A stretch of 64,000 bases of DNA from Rhizophagus irregularis (Eukaryota > Glomeromycota > Glomeromycetes > Glomerales > Glomeraceae). Numbering within the stretch: position 1 is the stretch's first letter; each line of letters opens with the position of its first letter. Positions 49,092-58,802 of this stretch are shown here, piece after piece. Where the stretch lies: contig NC_089442.1 in NCBI RefSeq assembly GCF_026210795.1, forward strand, positions 4,182,501 through 4,246,500. The letters run 5' to 3'. A program made the translations under genes and the position numbers. The notes beneath the pieces are model-generated. The model had not been told where the DNA came from and did not search any database. It saw only the letters and a program-made list of their open reading frames with translations.

Positions 49092-50079
49092 GAGGGTTGA
49101 TCACCCTTTCTCAGTGGTAAGTGACTGAGACCCTCATTAAGCCTGAGTATGGTGAGGTCGCAGGTTCAATTCCGCTGATCCTGAAAATTAAACAAATTTT
49201 ACTGCGGACGCTACAACCAATAGTGGGAAGGTACAGGAATTAGCGTAGTTGGACTGCATCATGGTGAATTAGTGTGTACGGTTAGGCTGCACATTTCAAC
49301 TAAGGGTTATAGTGTCCTTCTAACGTTCCCTATGAGGCCATTGACATGTACGCAGTCCTGTCCTTGAAGTCACTACTATACCTTGGGGGACTTCCTGTCC
49401 GGGTGGTCACTCTATGATACCACTTGGGGTCAGTAATGGCTAGATGGTCGTCCTAGATGGTAAAACTGAGGGTGTAATATCTTAGTGGTAGTTTAACCTT
49501 CTGTTAGGTCTTAGACCAACTAAGGTGTTCGTGCACAAAACAGGTAGCATGGTCATAAAGTTCGATTCCCTACTCTTTGGGTCCTTGTTGGTGATCCCTG
49601 GTGGTTGATACCCACCATAAGGGGTGATCCTGAACAGATGCCTGCTACTTTTTGTCTGAGTGGTCACTACAAAGTATACCACTTGGGGTAAACAACTGTA
49701 CTATCGGTGCTAAGTAATCGCGGGCTGTGGTGGCCTTTGAGTGAGACTTAGTACCTAAAATGGTGGTATGAAAGGGTACTAGATGGTTGATGCTACCTGT
49801 CAAAAGTCCTCCATGAAAGTAGGTGCTCTCTAAAGGTCGTGAAAATAAATTGAGTTATGTAAGTATCATTACAATAGGTTTAAGGACAAGTAGGCGGTGT
49901 ATTATAGCTTCAGATCGGAGCTTAAATGTGGCCCGATGGGGGATGTCTTCAATAGTAGTGCTGTTACCTGAGGAATTAAATACTCAGTATAATAGTTGTC
50001 CAATATAGATGATAGGATACTGACCCGAGACTAGTCTCATAAGAGGCAGTGGGTAGTCTGGCCGTAAAGCACTAGCAAA
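49092..50079 (+). mobile_element. SINE-like unit 1 with two tRNA-like promoter modules
   Basis: A 988-bp unit of balanced composition, clearly unlike its AT-rich surroundings. Near its start it has a tRNA-like module: CTCAGTGGTAAGTGA (A-box-like, about 49110) and GGTTCAATTCC (B box, 49163-49173). A second module has CTTAGTGGTAG (49481) and GTTCGATTCCC (49560-49570). It is flanked by GTAGAAAGATGATCTA (49076-49091) and GTAGAAAGACGATCTA (50080-50095), 15 of 16 identical, which fits a retroposition target duplication. No reverse transcriptase and no clear poly(A) tail. Confidence 0.7.
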
Positions 50080-50221
50080 GTAGAAAGACGATCTAGGGGG
50101 TTGATCACCCTTTCTCAGTGGTAAATGACTGAGACCCTCATTAAGCTTGAGTATGGTGAAGTCGCAGGTTCAATTTCGCTGATCACAGAAATTAAACGAA
50201 TTTTATAGCGAACGCTACAAC

Positions 50222-50499
50222 TAGGGATGGCAACAGTTATAATCATAACCGTTTAACAGACCGTTTAACCACATTTAACTGATCGTTTGACCGACCATTT
50301 AAACATTTGACTGATTATTTTTAACCGTTTAACTGACCATTTGACTAATTATTTAAGTAAAATGGTATAACTGACCGTTTAACCGACCGTTTAACTGACC
50401 GTTTAACCGATTTTTTAACCGATCATAACCGACTGTTTAAATTTCTATAACTGATTATAACTGACCATAACCAACCATAACCAACCGTTGCCATCCCTA
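50222..50499. mobile_element. 278-bp hAT-type MITE (TAGGGATGGCAAC ends)
   Basis: Inverted ends TAGGGATGGCAACAG and, in reverse complement, TAGGGATGGCAACGG. A perfect 8-bp duplication GCTACAAC flanks it (50214-50221 and 50500-50507), and unit 1 provides the uninterrupted site at 49210-49217. The TAGGGATGGCAA terminus is a familiar hAT end. The interior is degenerate AACCGTTTAACTGACCG tandem repeats. Confidence 0.95.
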
Positions 50500-50845
50500 G
50501 CTACAACCAATAGCGTGAAGGTACAGAGATTAGCATAGTTGGACTGCATCATGGTGAATTAGTGTGTACGGTTAGGCCGCACATTTCAACTAATGGTCAT
50601 GATGTCTTTCTAACGTTCTTTATGAGGCCATTGGCATGCGCGCAGTCCTGTCCTTTGCGTCACTACTATACTCGTGGGGGGGGGGACTTCCCGTCCGGGT
50701 AAGGGTCACTTTACGATACTGCTTAGGGTCAGTAATGGCTAGATGGTTGTCCTAGATGGTAAAGCTGAGGGTGCAATGTCTTAGTAGTAGTTAGACCTTC
50801 TGTTAGGTCTTAGACTAACCAAGGTGTTCGTACGCAGAACAGGTA

Positions 50846-51713
50846 AGCAGATGCTCCGCAAAATTCGGGTCTAATCCAGATAATTCAACCCGAGTGAATT
50901 TTAAATCGGGTCGGTACTAACAATTTTAATAACTCGTGACCCGCATGACCCAACCTGTCGGGTTGGGTTATTCATTTCCTTGACTCGGGTTTTGATCCAA
51001 ATTAGACTCAGATAATCATTAAAATCACTGATCACATATTGATTACGCGTTAATATTAATTAATTTTATATAATTTTGTTAGATGAATGAAGTAGTATAG
51101 CGAAAATTGCTAAAGACACCTTGCAATTACAGATATGTGTATGAATTATTATTAATTATTAATATTACATTAGCTAATAAGTTTATTTTGATAATTAATA
51201 AAGCAACCAGCGTTCAGCCAGTAGAAAGGTATTTGCCAGGTGGAACCGATTTGATAGCTGCAAAAAGATGTAGTGCTTAAAGCAGATACAATTAGAGCAT
51301 GCATGTGTTTAGAGTTCTGGCAGTCATAAAATATAGTCAAATTTCTGTTAAAGCAAGTGATACAATTTCGATTTCATAGTTCAAATATAAAGCAATAAAT
51401 AAACAGGAATTAAAGATATCTTTAAATTCGTGCTTAGCTTTAATTTTAATAATAAAAAGTTGTGTGACCTATATGATCATCTTTTAGATCAATTACCTTG
51501 CGTTATTGAAGAAATTATGTTTGAAAAAATATTTTTGATATATTACTTAAACGCATCTGACAATGAAAATTACTAAAATTTTGGGTTTAACCTGGGTTAT
51601 TCGAATTAAATATACTCGGGTCGGGTTAAACTCGGATCTTTTCTATTTTTGCTGGGTCGAGTCAGATATATTCTTCAAATCCGACCGAATCCGACCTGGC
51701 ATGGAAGACTCAG
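50846..51713. mobile_element. 0.87-kb insertion in SINE-like unit 2
   Basis: Alignment with unit 1 shows foreign sequence between ACAGGTA (ends about 50845) and GCAGGTA (starts about 51714), a near-duplicate of 7 bp. Edges contain TTCGGGTCTAATCC on the left and GGGTCGAGTCAG / AATCCGACC words on the right, in inverted arrangement. Coding capacity not seen. Exact ends uncertain. Confidence 0.6.
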
Positions 51714-52273
51714 CGCAGGTAGCTACATTGAAGGTGTGCCGAATTTCCTACGTCCCTTGTATTCTGAGATTATTCATTGGTTACGATACCCTACTATAAG
51801 TGAAGGGGTGATCCTGGATAGATACCTGCTACTTTCTGGGTCTGATGAGTGTCACTTACAAAAGTATACAGCAGGGTAAACAACTGTACTATCAGTGCTG
51901 GGTAATCGCGAGCTGTAGTGGCTTTTGAGTGAGACCTCGTACCTAAAATGGTGATATGGAAGGGTACTAGATGGTTGATGCTACCTGTCAAAAGTTCTCT
52001 ATGAAAGTAGGTGATCTCTAAAGGTCATAAAATAAATTGAGTACCAATATCATGCAATGGGTTTAAGGACGAGTAGGCGGTGTATTCCTAGCTTCAGATC
52101 AGCCTTAAATGTGGCCCGATTGAGATGTCCTCATATATGGTGCTGTCTGCTTAAGAACACAAAGATTTGGCGGTATAGTTATTCCTCGTGACGATAGATA
52201 CGGCACAACGACCGCAAAAGAGGGGAGAGGGACTCTAGCCGTATAAATACTAGCAAAGTAGAAAGACGATCTA

Positions 52274-52504
52274 TAAATAGAGTACCAGTATCATGCAATG
52301 GGTATAGGATGAGTAGGCGGTATATTCCTAGCTTCAGATCAGCCCTAAAAAAGTGGTCTGATGGGGAATGTCTTCTATAGTGGTGCTGTTACCTGAGGAA
52401 TTAAGTACTCAGTATAATGGTTGCCCAATAAAGATGATAAGATACTAGCCCGAGAATGCCTCAAAGAAGAGGTAGAGAGAGGCTTGGCCGTAAACACTAG
52501 CAAA
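52274..52504 (+). mobile_element. SINE-like unit 3, 5'-truncated
   Basis: A 231-bp copy of the 3' part of the SINE-like unit, from AGAGTACCAGTATCATGCAA to CTAGCAAA. It is flanked by GTAGAAAGACGATCTA (52258-52273) and GTAAAAAGACGATCTA (52505-52520). The 5' truncation and fixed 3' end are typical of LINE-driven retroposition. Confidence 0.7.
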
Positions 52505-53481
52505 GTAAAAAGACGATCTAACCACCATTCGACTCGTCATTATGAGACGACTCTAACGAGCTATAGTACATCTTTTTACGATCATTGGATGCCAAGTTAT
52601 TATGTAAAACGTAATATTTTTAGGTTTTGACAATTTCGACATGCCAAAACTCCCTAATTTCGACAGGCAACTTTAGTCCTATTATTCCTATATCATTCAT
52701 AATAATATAATCGCGTAATGTAAAACAAAATGAAATGAGAAAATCACATAATGTAAAATAAAAGAAATTGATGTAAAGTAAAAACGCAAATGGTAAATTA
52801 TATCATTCAACAGATCATTTGACATCTGCTAACCAATCCGGATTAACCAACCTTTATCAGATTTAACCGATTGAATCTAATCGGCTAATTTGATATTTGA
52901 ATAACAATCTGTTATTAAAATTTCAAACCGGATATCTGATAATAACAGATATCCATTATCAATCCAGATTAACAGTTTACAGGTTTGAGCACTAATCAGT
53001 ATATCGAATTATTAGTTTATAAAAAAAATTTTATATGCCGATATTATTATAAATAACGTAATTAATATAAGTATAAAATATTTTAATATATATAAACATG
53101 CAATTTTAATCTACATTTATAAAATTCAAAAAATTTATTAATAAAATTGTATCAATTATATCAATTATATATTACATTAGGAATTAGAAGCAAAATTGTA
53201 TTAATTATATAATTACATTAAGAATTAGAAGTAGGAAAAATTGCATAACTTTATTTATGTGATTTAAACTTAAATAGTTAATATATCGGTATATAAATCA
53301 GATCTATATATACATTACTATATGAGGGACAAAGGAATAGTATTAAACAATATTATATCATGAAATCATATAAAATATTGGTATAATAAGGTTTTTTTAT
53401 TAGTTAAAAAACAGGAAAATTAAAATTATCGGTATAAGCAAATATTGTTATATATTGTATCAGTATATAGAGGTCTGACTG

Positions 53482-53743
53482 TATTACACAAATTTTTAAA
53501 AAAGAAAATTTTACTTCTGACAAAAAATGGAGCAAGTTAGTTACACAAATTTCCTAAAAAAAAAATGATCTTTATATCACATGATACTAGCAGAACTCCG
53601 TCATTTGCTTCATTGTCTCAATTAACTAATTTTCCATTAAAAAAGTGGCAAAACTTTAATATTACTTGGACTAATCGCTTTTTGGATAATGCAAAAGAAT
53701 TATTAGATTCAAATACTTTTACTAAATTAAAGAAAAAAATATG
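53482..53743 (+). other. Short flank with a 70-codon open frame
   Basis: An open frame from ATG 53565 (MIFISHDTSRTPSFASLSQL...) has mixed composition and runs into the 53744 element, where it ends. It could be the remnant of a gene interrupted by that insertion, but I do not recognise it and saw no continuation beyond 56719. Confidence 0.25.
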
Positions 53744-54675
53744 CATATGGGCTGATTTGTCTACCTTTAATTAAAATATTAATTTTATTACATTTTTATT
53801 ATACAAAATACTATATAATATACAGTAAAATGGAAATGAGTATTAAAAAATTTTTATTTAATATTATTATACTATAATTTGGTAAATATTTCTTTTAAAT
53901 TAATATAATTCTTAGAATTTACTATATATGTTAAAAATTTGTATCTCAACTTAAAATGTAAATATCTCCAGATCCAGTGATCCAATTGGCAAGCTCTTTT
54001 TTCGTTCATATAGACCAGATCAAGTGCTTTCCAAAGAGCCTAAATTTATAAAAAATAGATTAGTGGATCCCAAGATATTTGCATTTAAGCATGTTAAAAA
54101 GTTCGTACATCAACTTTAAACGTAAATATCTCTGAATCTAATGATTCAATTGGCGAGCTCTTTTTTCGCCTATAAATTCCAGAATAAGGGCTTTCCAATG
54201 AGCCTAAAATTATAGAAAACGGATCAGTGAATCTTGATATATTTGCATTTAAAGATGGTAATACAAACTCTGATATAAAATAATTATTTTTATTGTTTGA
54301 AAATATTTATTATGATACCATCTTTTATATGATATTTTTATTATACTTTTATAAACATTTATAGCTACTAAGGCTATATAAATTTTTATTTTACTTTATT
54401 TTTTATTAAAATATACTTACTTTTTAATAATATATGTTAAAAAATCCATATATATGAGAAATGGGTTTTTTATTAGTGAAATGGGTTTTTTCACAGCTTT
54501 TTTACATTTAATAATTTAAGTTTCACAAATGTAAATTTTTGTTCAACTTATTATTTAGTCAAGTAATCATCAATCAGATGATTTTTTGGTATTACAAACC
54601 AATTTTGAGTAACAAAAATTGTGAAAATCAATCAATAACTCTTTTTAATGCAGAGTAGACAAATCAGCCCATATG
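53744..54675. mobile_element. 932-bp element with CATATGGGCTGATTTGT ends, copy A
   Basis: Ends: CATATGGGCTGATTTGTCTA on the left and, in reverse complement, CATATGGGCTGATTTGTCTA on the right. A near-identical copy in inverted orientation is at 55789-56719. Internal blocks include ATATCTCCAGATCCAGTGAT and GAAATGGGTTTTTTATTAGT. The CATATG at each edge could be part of the target; no other duplication seen. Non-coding. Confidence 0.75.
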
Positions 54676-55788
54676 GTTTTATTTTTATTTTGCAAAAGTG
54701 GGTAACTTCTTAATACTCACTGTGATCACTTTTTGAGAATTACTGGTCTCGTCATGATGATAAATTATAAAATTATATTTAAAACTTTATTAGAAAATTT
54801 GATTTGTAATACATTATACAGTATATAAAAAAATAAAATCAGTTTATTTAATATCAGTAAATTTTAAACACTTGTCATCCTAAAAAGAACCTCACATATA
54901 CACTATTAGGTAAAATTTGGACTATGAGAGTAATTTCTACAGTTAAATACATACTTTGAAATCCTTCTTTTAGTCTATACTTACAGGAAATTTCAGCAAG
55001 ACTTATTATAAAATAATAAAAAAAAGGATTTAAATTAAAAAAGCCAGGGTAAAAAAAGGGTTAATAATTATATATAAGATAACAAGTACACCAAAATCCC
55101 AAAACATTATATTTGTCTAATCATCCCATTAGGTTAGCTAATGATCTTAGTAAAGTCTAAATTTCAGCTAAAATAGTAAATTTATCCTTGTTGACTAAGC
55201 TTTTCTGTTTTAAAGTAGATTGCTTTTTTTTAAAAAAACTTTTCCTCATGCTTCTATCTATCTTATTTCTTCTGTAAGACATTCACATCTTTTCTTTAGT
55301 TCTGCTTTTGAAAAAGATTCATTTTTTTTGATGGCTTATTTTTAAATTAATTCAAGATAAGTAAAAAATAACATATTTAAATATCTTCAAACAAAGGTCA
55401 AAAAGTAAAAAATCAGGCATCAATCAGTCACCAATTGGTCACCAATCAGTTATCCTGATTGGTGACCGATTAAAGCATCGATTGATGCCTGATTTTTCAC
55501 TTTTTGATCTGTGAAATTTTTAAAGTTGAATTTAATATTAATAGTTTTATCCAAGTTTACCCAAATATTGAAATATATGACTAACTTCTACATTTTGAAT
55601 TATTTTGAAAGCTAAAGCATATATATTATATCACGTGACTTCTATCATATAACTTTTATCACGTGATTTCATCATAAATATTATATCTTATCACGTAACT
55701 TACAATTATATGACCTTTTCTATTTATCTATTCCATATGATCAAGTCCAATATCTACAGTTACAGCGATAGTAAAATTTTGACATTTC
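54676..55788. other. Spacer between the two inverted copies, with a hairpin MITE at 55396-55511
   Basis: Mostly AT-rich. At about 55396-55511 an inverted repeat (AGGTCAAAAAGTAAAAAATC on the left, ACAGATCAAAAAGTGAAAAA in reverse complement on the right) encloses CACCAATTGGTCACCAATC repeats. It is related to 36582-36692. Further right, TTATCACGTGA words repeat near 55630-55690. Confidence 0.55.
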
Positions 55789-56719
55789 ATATGGGCTGAT
55801 TTGTTTACTCTGCATTAAAAAGAGTTATTGATTGATTTTCACAATTTTTGTTATTCAAAATTGTTTTGTAATACCAAAAAATCATCTGATTGATGATCAC
55901 TTGACTAAATAATAAGTTGAACAAAAATTTACATTTGCGAAACTTAAATTATTAAATGTAAAAAAGCTGTGAAAAAACCCATTTCACTAATAAAAAACCC
56001 ATTTCTCATATATATGGAATTTTTAACATATATTATTAAAAAGTAAGTATATTTTAATAAAATATAAAGTAAAATAAAAATTTATATAGCCTTAGTAGCT
56101 ATAAATGTTTATAAAAGTATGATAAAAATATCATATAAAAAATGGTATCATAATAGATATTTTCAAACAATAAAAATAATTATTTTATGTTGAAGTTTGT
56201 ATTACCATCTTTAAACACAAATATATTAAGATTCACTGATCCGTTTTCTATAATTTTAGGCTCGTTGGAAAGCCCTTGTTCTGGACTTTATAGGCGAAAA
56301 AAGAGCTCGCCGATTGAATCATTAGATCTGGAGATATTTACGTTTAAAGTTGAGGTATGAACTTTTTAACATGCTTAAATGCAAATATCTTTGGATCCAC
56401 TGATCCATTTTTTATAAATTTAGGCTCTTTGGAAAGCCTTTGATCTGGTCTATATGAATGAAAAAAGAGCTTGCCAATTGGATCACTGAATCTGGAGATA
56501 TTTACGTTTTAAGTTGAGATACAAATTTTTAACATATATAGTAAGTGCTAAGAATTATATTAATTTAAAAGAAATATTTACCAAATTATAGTATAATAAC
56601 ATTAAATAAAAATTTTTTAATACTCATTTCCAATTTACTGTATATTATATAGTATTTTGTATAATAAAAATGTAATAAAATTAATATTTTAATTAAAGGT
56701 AAACAAATCAGCCCATATG
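55789..56719. mobile_element. 931-bp element with CATATGGGCTGATTTGT ends, copy B (inverted)
   Basis: Reverse-complement copy of 53744-54675 with only scattered differences (for example TGTTTAC for TGTCTAC). Together the two copies form a 3-kb inverted repeat with a 1.1-kb spacer. The small minus-strand frame at 56586-56813 spans its edge and is not credible. Confidence 0.75.
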
Positions 56720-57399
56720 TCTCATTATATATGTCTTCCATTGTTCTAATATTTCTACTGGTTCTATAATCAATAGTTAATAAACTGCGACTTATTCTGT
56801 ATAGCTTAACCACATATGTCTTTCACTTTATCTAGATTATATCTAGTCAGAAACCCAGGAAAATTCCATTTTTATAATAAATGAATAAATCAGAATTTTT
56901 GCTGTATTATGGAATAAAACAGAATTTTTATAATTTTTAACAATTTTATTCTGACATGTGACAACTAGCCAATCATTATTGTATATTTTATAACTATATT
57001 GTAATAAAAGTTTCATTAAAAAATGTGATTTTGCAATTTTGCAATATCTATTTGTCCTATCACTAGCACAACCTAAGTTAGCTTATATTAATATGTAAGT
57101 CGGCTAGAATTATCACATATTTCTTACTATAATTAGTAATTTTTTATCAGAATAAAATCAGAATTTTTTCTTTATTGTAATAAAAATTTGCGATTTAATA
57201 TTAGAATAAATCTGGATTATACTTCAAATGAGTCAAGTCGAGTTAAGTTATATATAAATTTGACTCGACTCATATTAAATTGAGTTGAGTTAAGTCGAGT
57301 TAAAATTATAAAAAATATAAACTTGACTCAATTCAAGTCAAGTTAACCGATTAAACTGAATTGAACTGAATTGAGTTAAATCATGTGATTTATTTTGAC
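56720..57399. other. AT-rich spacer ending in GAGTCAAGTCGAGTTAA repeats
   Basis: No gene. From about 57225 there are short inverted and direct TTGACTCGACTCAA-type words. Similar words in inverted order occur at 63840-64000, so these may be the subterminal regions of one larger element that surrounds the 57400 element. Confidence 0.45.
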
Positions 57400-57559
57400 T
57401 AAAGCTTCGAACAGGTCGGTTTGGCCTGGATTATAGATGGTTCAGATTAGAGCCAAAATCCGTAAGAACTGAACCAAAAAACTGGTGGTTCAGTTCGGTT
57501 TAATCCGATTTTTATAAAAATGCAAAAAATCGAATAACCGCCCATCTAGTTATCGTATA

Positions 57560-58440
57560 AAGCCGAGCCATATATCATTTGATTCGTCTCGATGAGACGC
57601 ATCGAATGGTGGTATGATCATGTCTCTAGCATCAATAGATCATATATTAGCTTACGCTAAATGATTTATAAATAATTGGAATTAGCAAGCTATCTATTAG
57701 TGCTAGAGATATGATCTTAGCACCATTCAACGCGTCTCAGTGAGACAAATCCAATGAATATAAATTCATCTGTGTATGACTACTGGATGGCGAATAATAT
57801 CAAGTTTCGCATTTTTTTAAAATTTTCGAGCATTAAAAATTAAAAATTCCGATACATGAATTTATTCATCATCCAATGGTCATACAAATATGAATTAGGA
57901 CTCATTGGATTCGTCTCGATAAGACGAGTCGAATGGTAATTAGATCACGTCTCTAGCATCAATAGATAGCTTGCTAATGCCAAATTTTTATAAATCATTT
58001 AGCGTGAATTAACTTACGATCTATTAATGCTAGAGACATGATCTCACCACCATTCGACTCGTCTCATTGAGACGAATCCAATAAATCTTAATTCATATTT
58101 GTACGACCATTGGACGACAAATAAATTCATGTATCGGAATTTTTAATTTTTAACGCTCGAAAATTTTAAGAAAATGCGAAACTTGATATTATTCACCATC
58201 CAGTAGTCGTATATGGACGAAATTATATTCATTGGATTCGTCTCACTGAGACGCGTCGAATGGTGCTAAAATCATGTCTCTAGCACCGATAGATAGCTTG
58301 ATAATTCCAATTATTTATAAATCATTTAGTGTGAGTTAACGTGTGATCTATCGATGCTAGAGACATAATCTTACCACCATTCGTCACGTCTCGTTGAGAC
58401 GAATCCAATGATATATAGCTCAACTTTGTACAATCACTAG
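57560..58440. repeat. Nested palindrome array with CGTCTC/GAGACG cores
   Basis: Six palindromes of the type ACCATTCGACTCGTCTCATT-GAGACGAATCCAAT, near 57598, 57738, 57918, 58066, 58240 and 58393. They are separated by ATGTCTCTAGCATCAATAGA and its inverse. The block as a whole is an inverted repeat centred near 57990. It is the same motif family as 47700-49075. Confidence 0.78.
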
Positions 58441-58802
58441 ATGGGTGGCTATTTGATTTTTCGCATTTTTATAAAAAATCGGATTAAACTGAACTGAACT
58501 GCTGGTTTTTCAGTTCTAACAGTCAGTGTGCATGTCCCCTGATCGGGTTGTGTAACATTTTTAATTAAGAAATCTGCATGTTGCATATCATAGTAAAAAA
58601 TCCAAAAACATATAGAAAACCGCAAAATTCAACAACTTTCCATTTGTCTGTAACAAAATATTACATCATATCATGTGATAAAAAGTGGTTAGGTTTATTG
58701 TTCGAGGTATGTTAATATTATTATTGTTCGTTTTAATATAATATTGTTCCTCGTTTAAAAGAATCTTAACGTCAAAGTTTGCATAAATTTTAATTTATTG
58801 AT

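Larger units (their letters stand above)
50096..52257 (+). mobile_element. SINE-like unit 2, interrupted by two insertions
   Basis: Second copy of the 49092 unit, starting GGGGTTGATCACCCTTTCTC, with the same tRNA-like B box (GGTTCAATTTC here, mutated). It holds inserted elements at 50222-50499 and about 50846-51713, and ends CTAGCAAA before GTAGAAAGACGATCTA (52258-52273). The empty site in unit 1 (GCTACAACCAATAG) confirms the first insertion. Confidence 0.7.
47481..52675. mobile_element. 5.2-kb non-coding element with TAAAGTTGCCTGCC ends
   Basis: The ends are TAAAGTTGCCTGCCAAAACT and, in reverse complement, TAAAGTTGCCTGTCGAAATT. A perfect 8-bp duplication GTCCTATT flanks it (47473-47480 and 52676-52683). 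The ends resemble the TAAGGTTGC MITEs. Inside are palindrome arrays (47700-49075) and three tandem SINE-like insertions (49092-52504), themselves hit by two elements. No transposase. Without the SINE-like units it would be roughly 1.8 kb. Confidence 0.88.
42371..52994 (-). mobile_element. hAT-2: hAT transposon, same subfamily as hAT-1
   Basis: The ends are TAGTGTTCAGTTCTG on the left and TAGTGCTCAAACCTG in reverse complement on the right. The flanks ATTGGTAT (42363-42370) and ATCAGTAT (52995-53002) match at 6 of 8 positions. Subterminal ATCCGGATT / AATCCGGAT words occur at both sides. The transposase is on the minus strand; at least five other elements have inserted into it. Confidence 0.75.
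42318..53481. mobile_element. pogo-like element ends enclosing hAT-2
   Basis: The left end CAGTCAAACCTCTATATACC and, in reverse complement, the right end CAGTCAGACCTCTATATACT are inverted repeats of the pogo/Tigger kind. TA lies at both junctions (42316-42317 and 53482-53483). Only about 50 bp separate the left end from hAT-2 and about 490 bp the right, so the original element was a MITE of roughly 0.5 kb into which hAT-2 jumped. Confidence 0.7.

Noticed and set aside
49092-49572. Genuine tRNA genes
   Set aside because: The A-box and B-box words are present, but no complete cloverleaf with matching acceptor stem can be drawn, and both modules are part of a repeated unit. Treated as SINE-like promoters.
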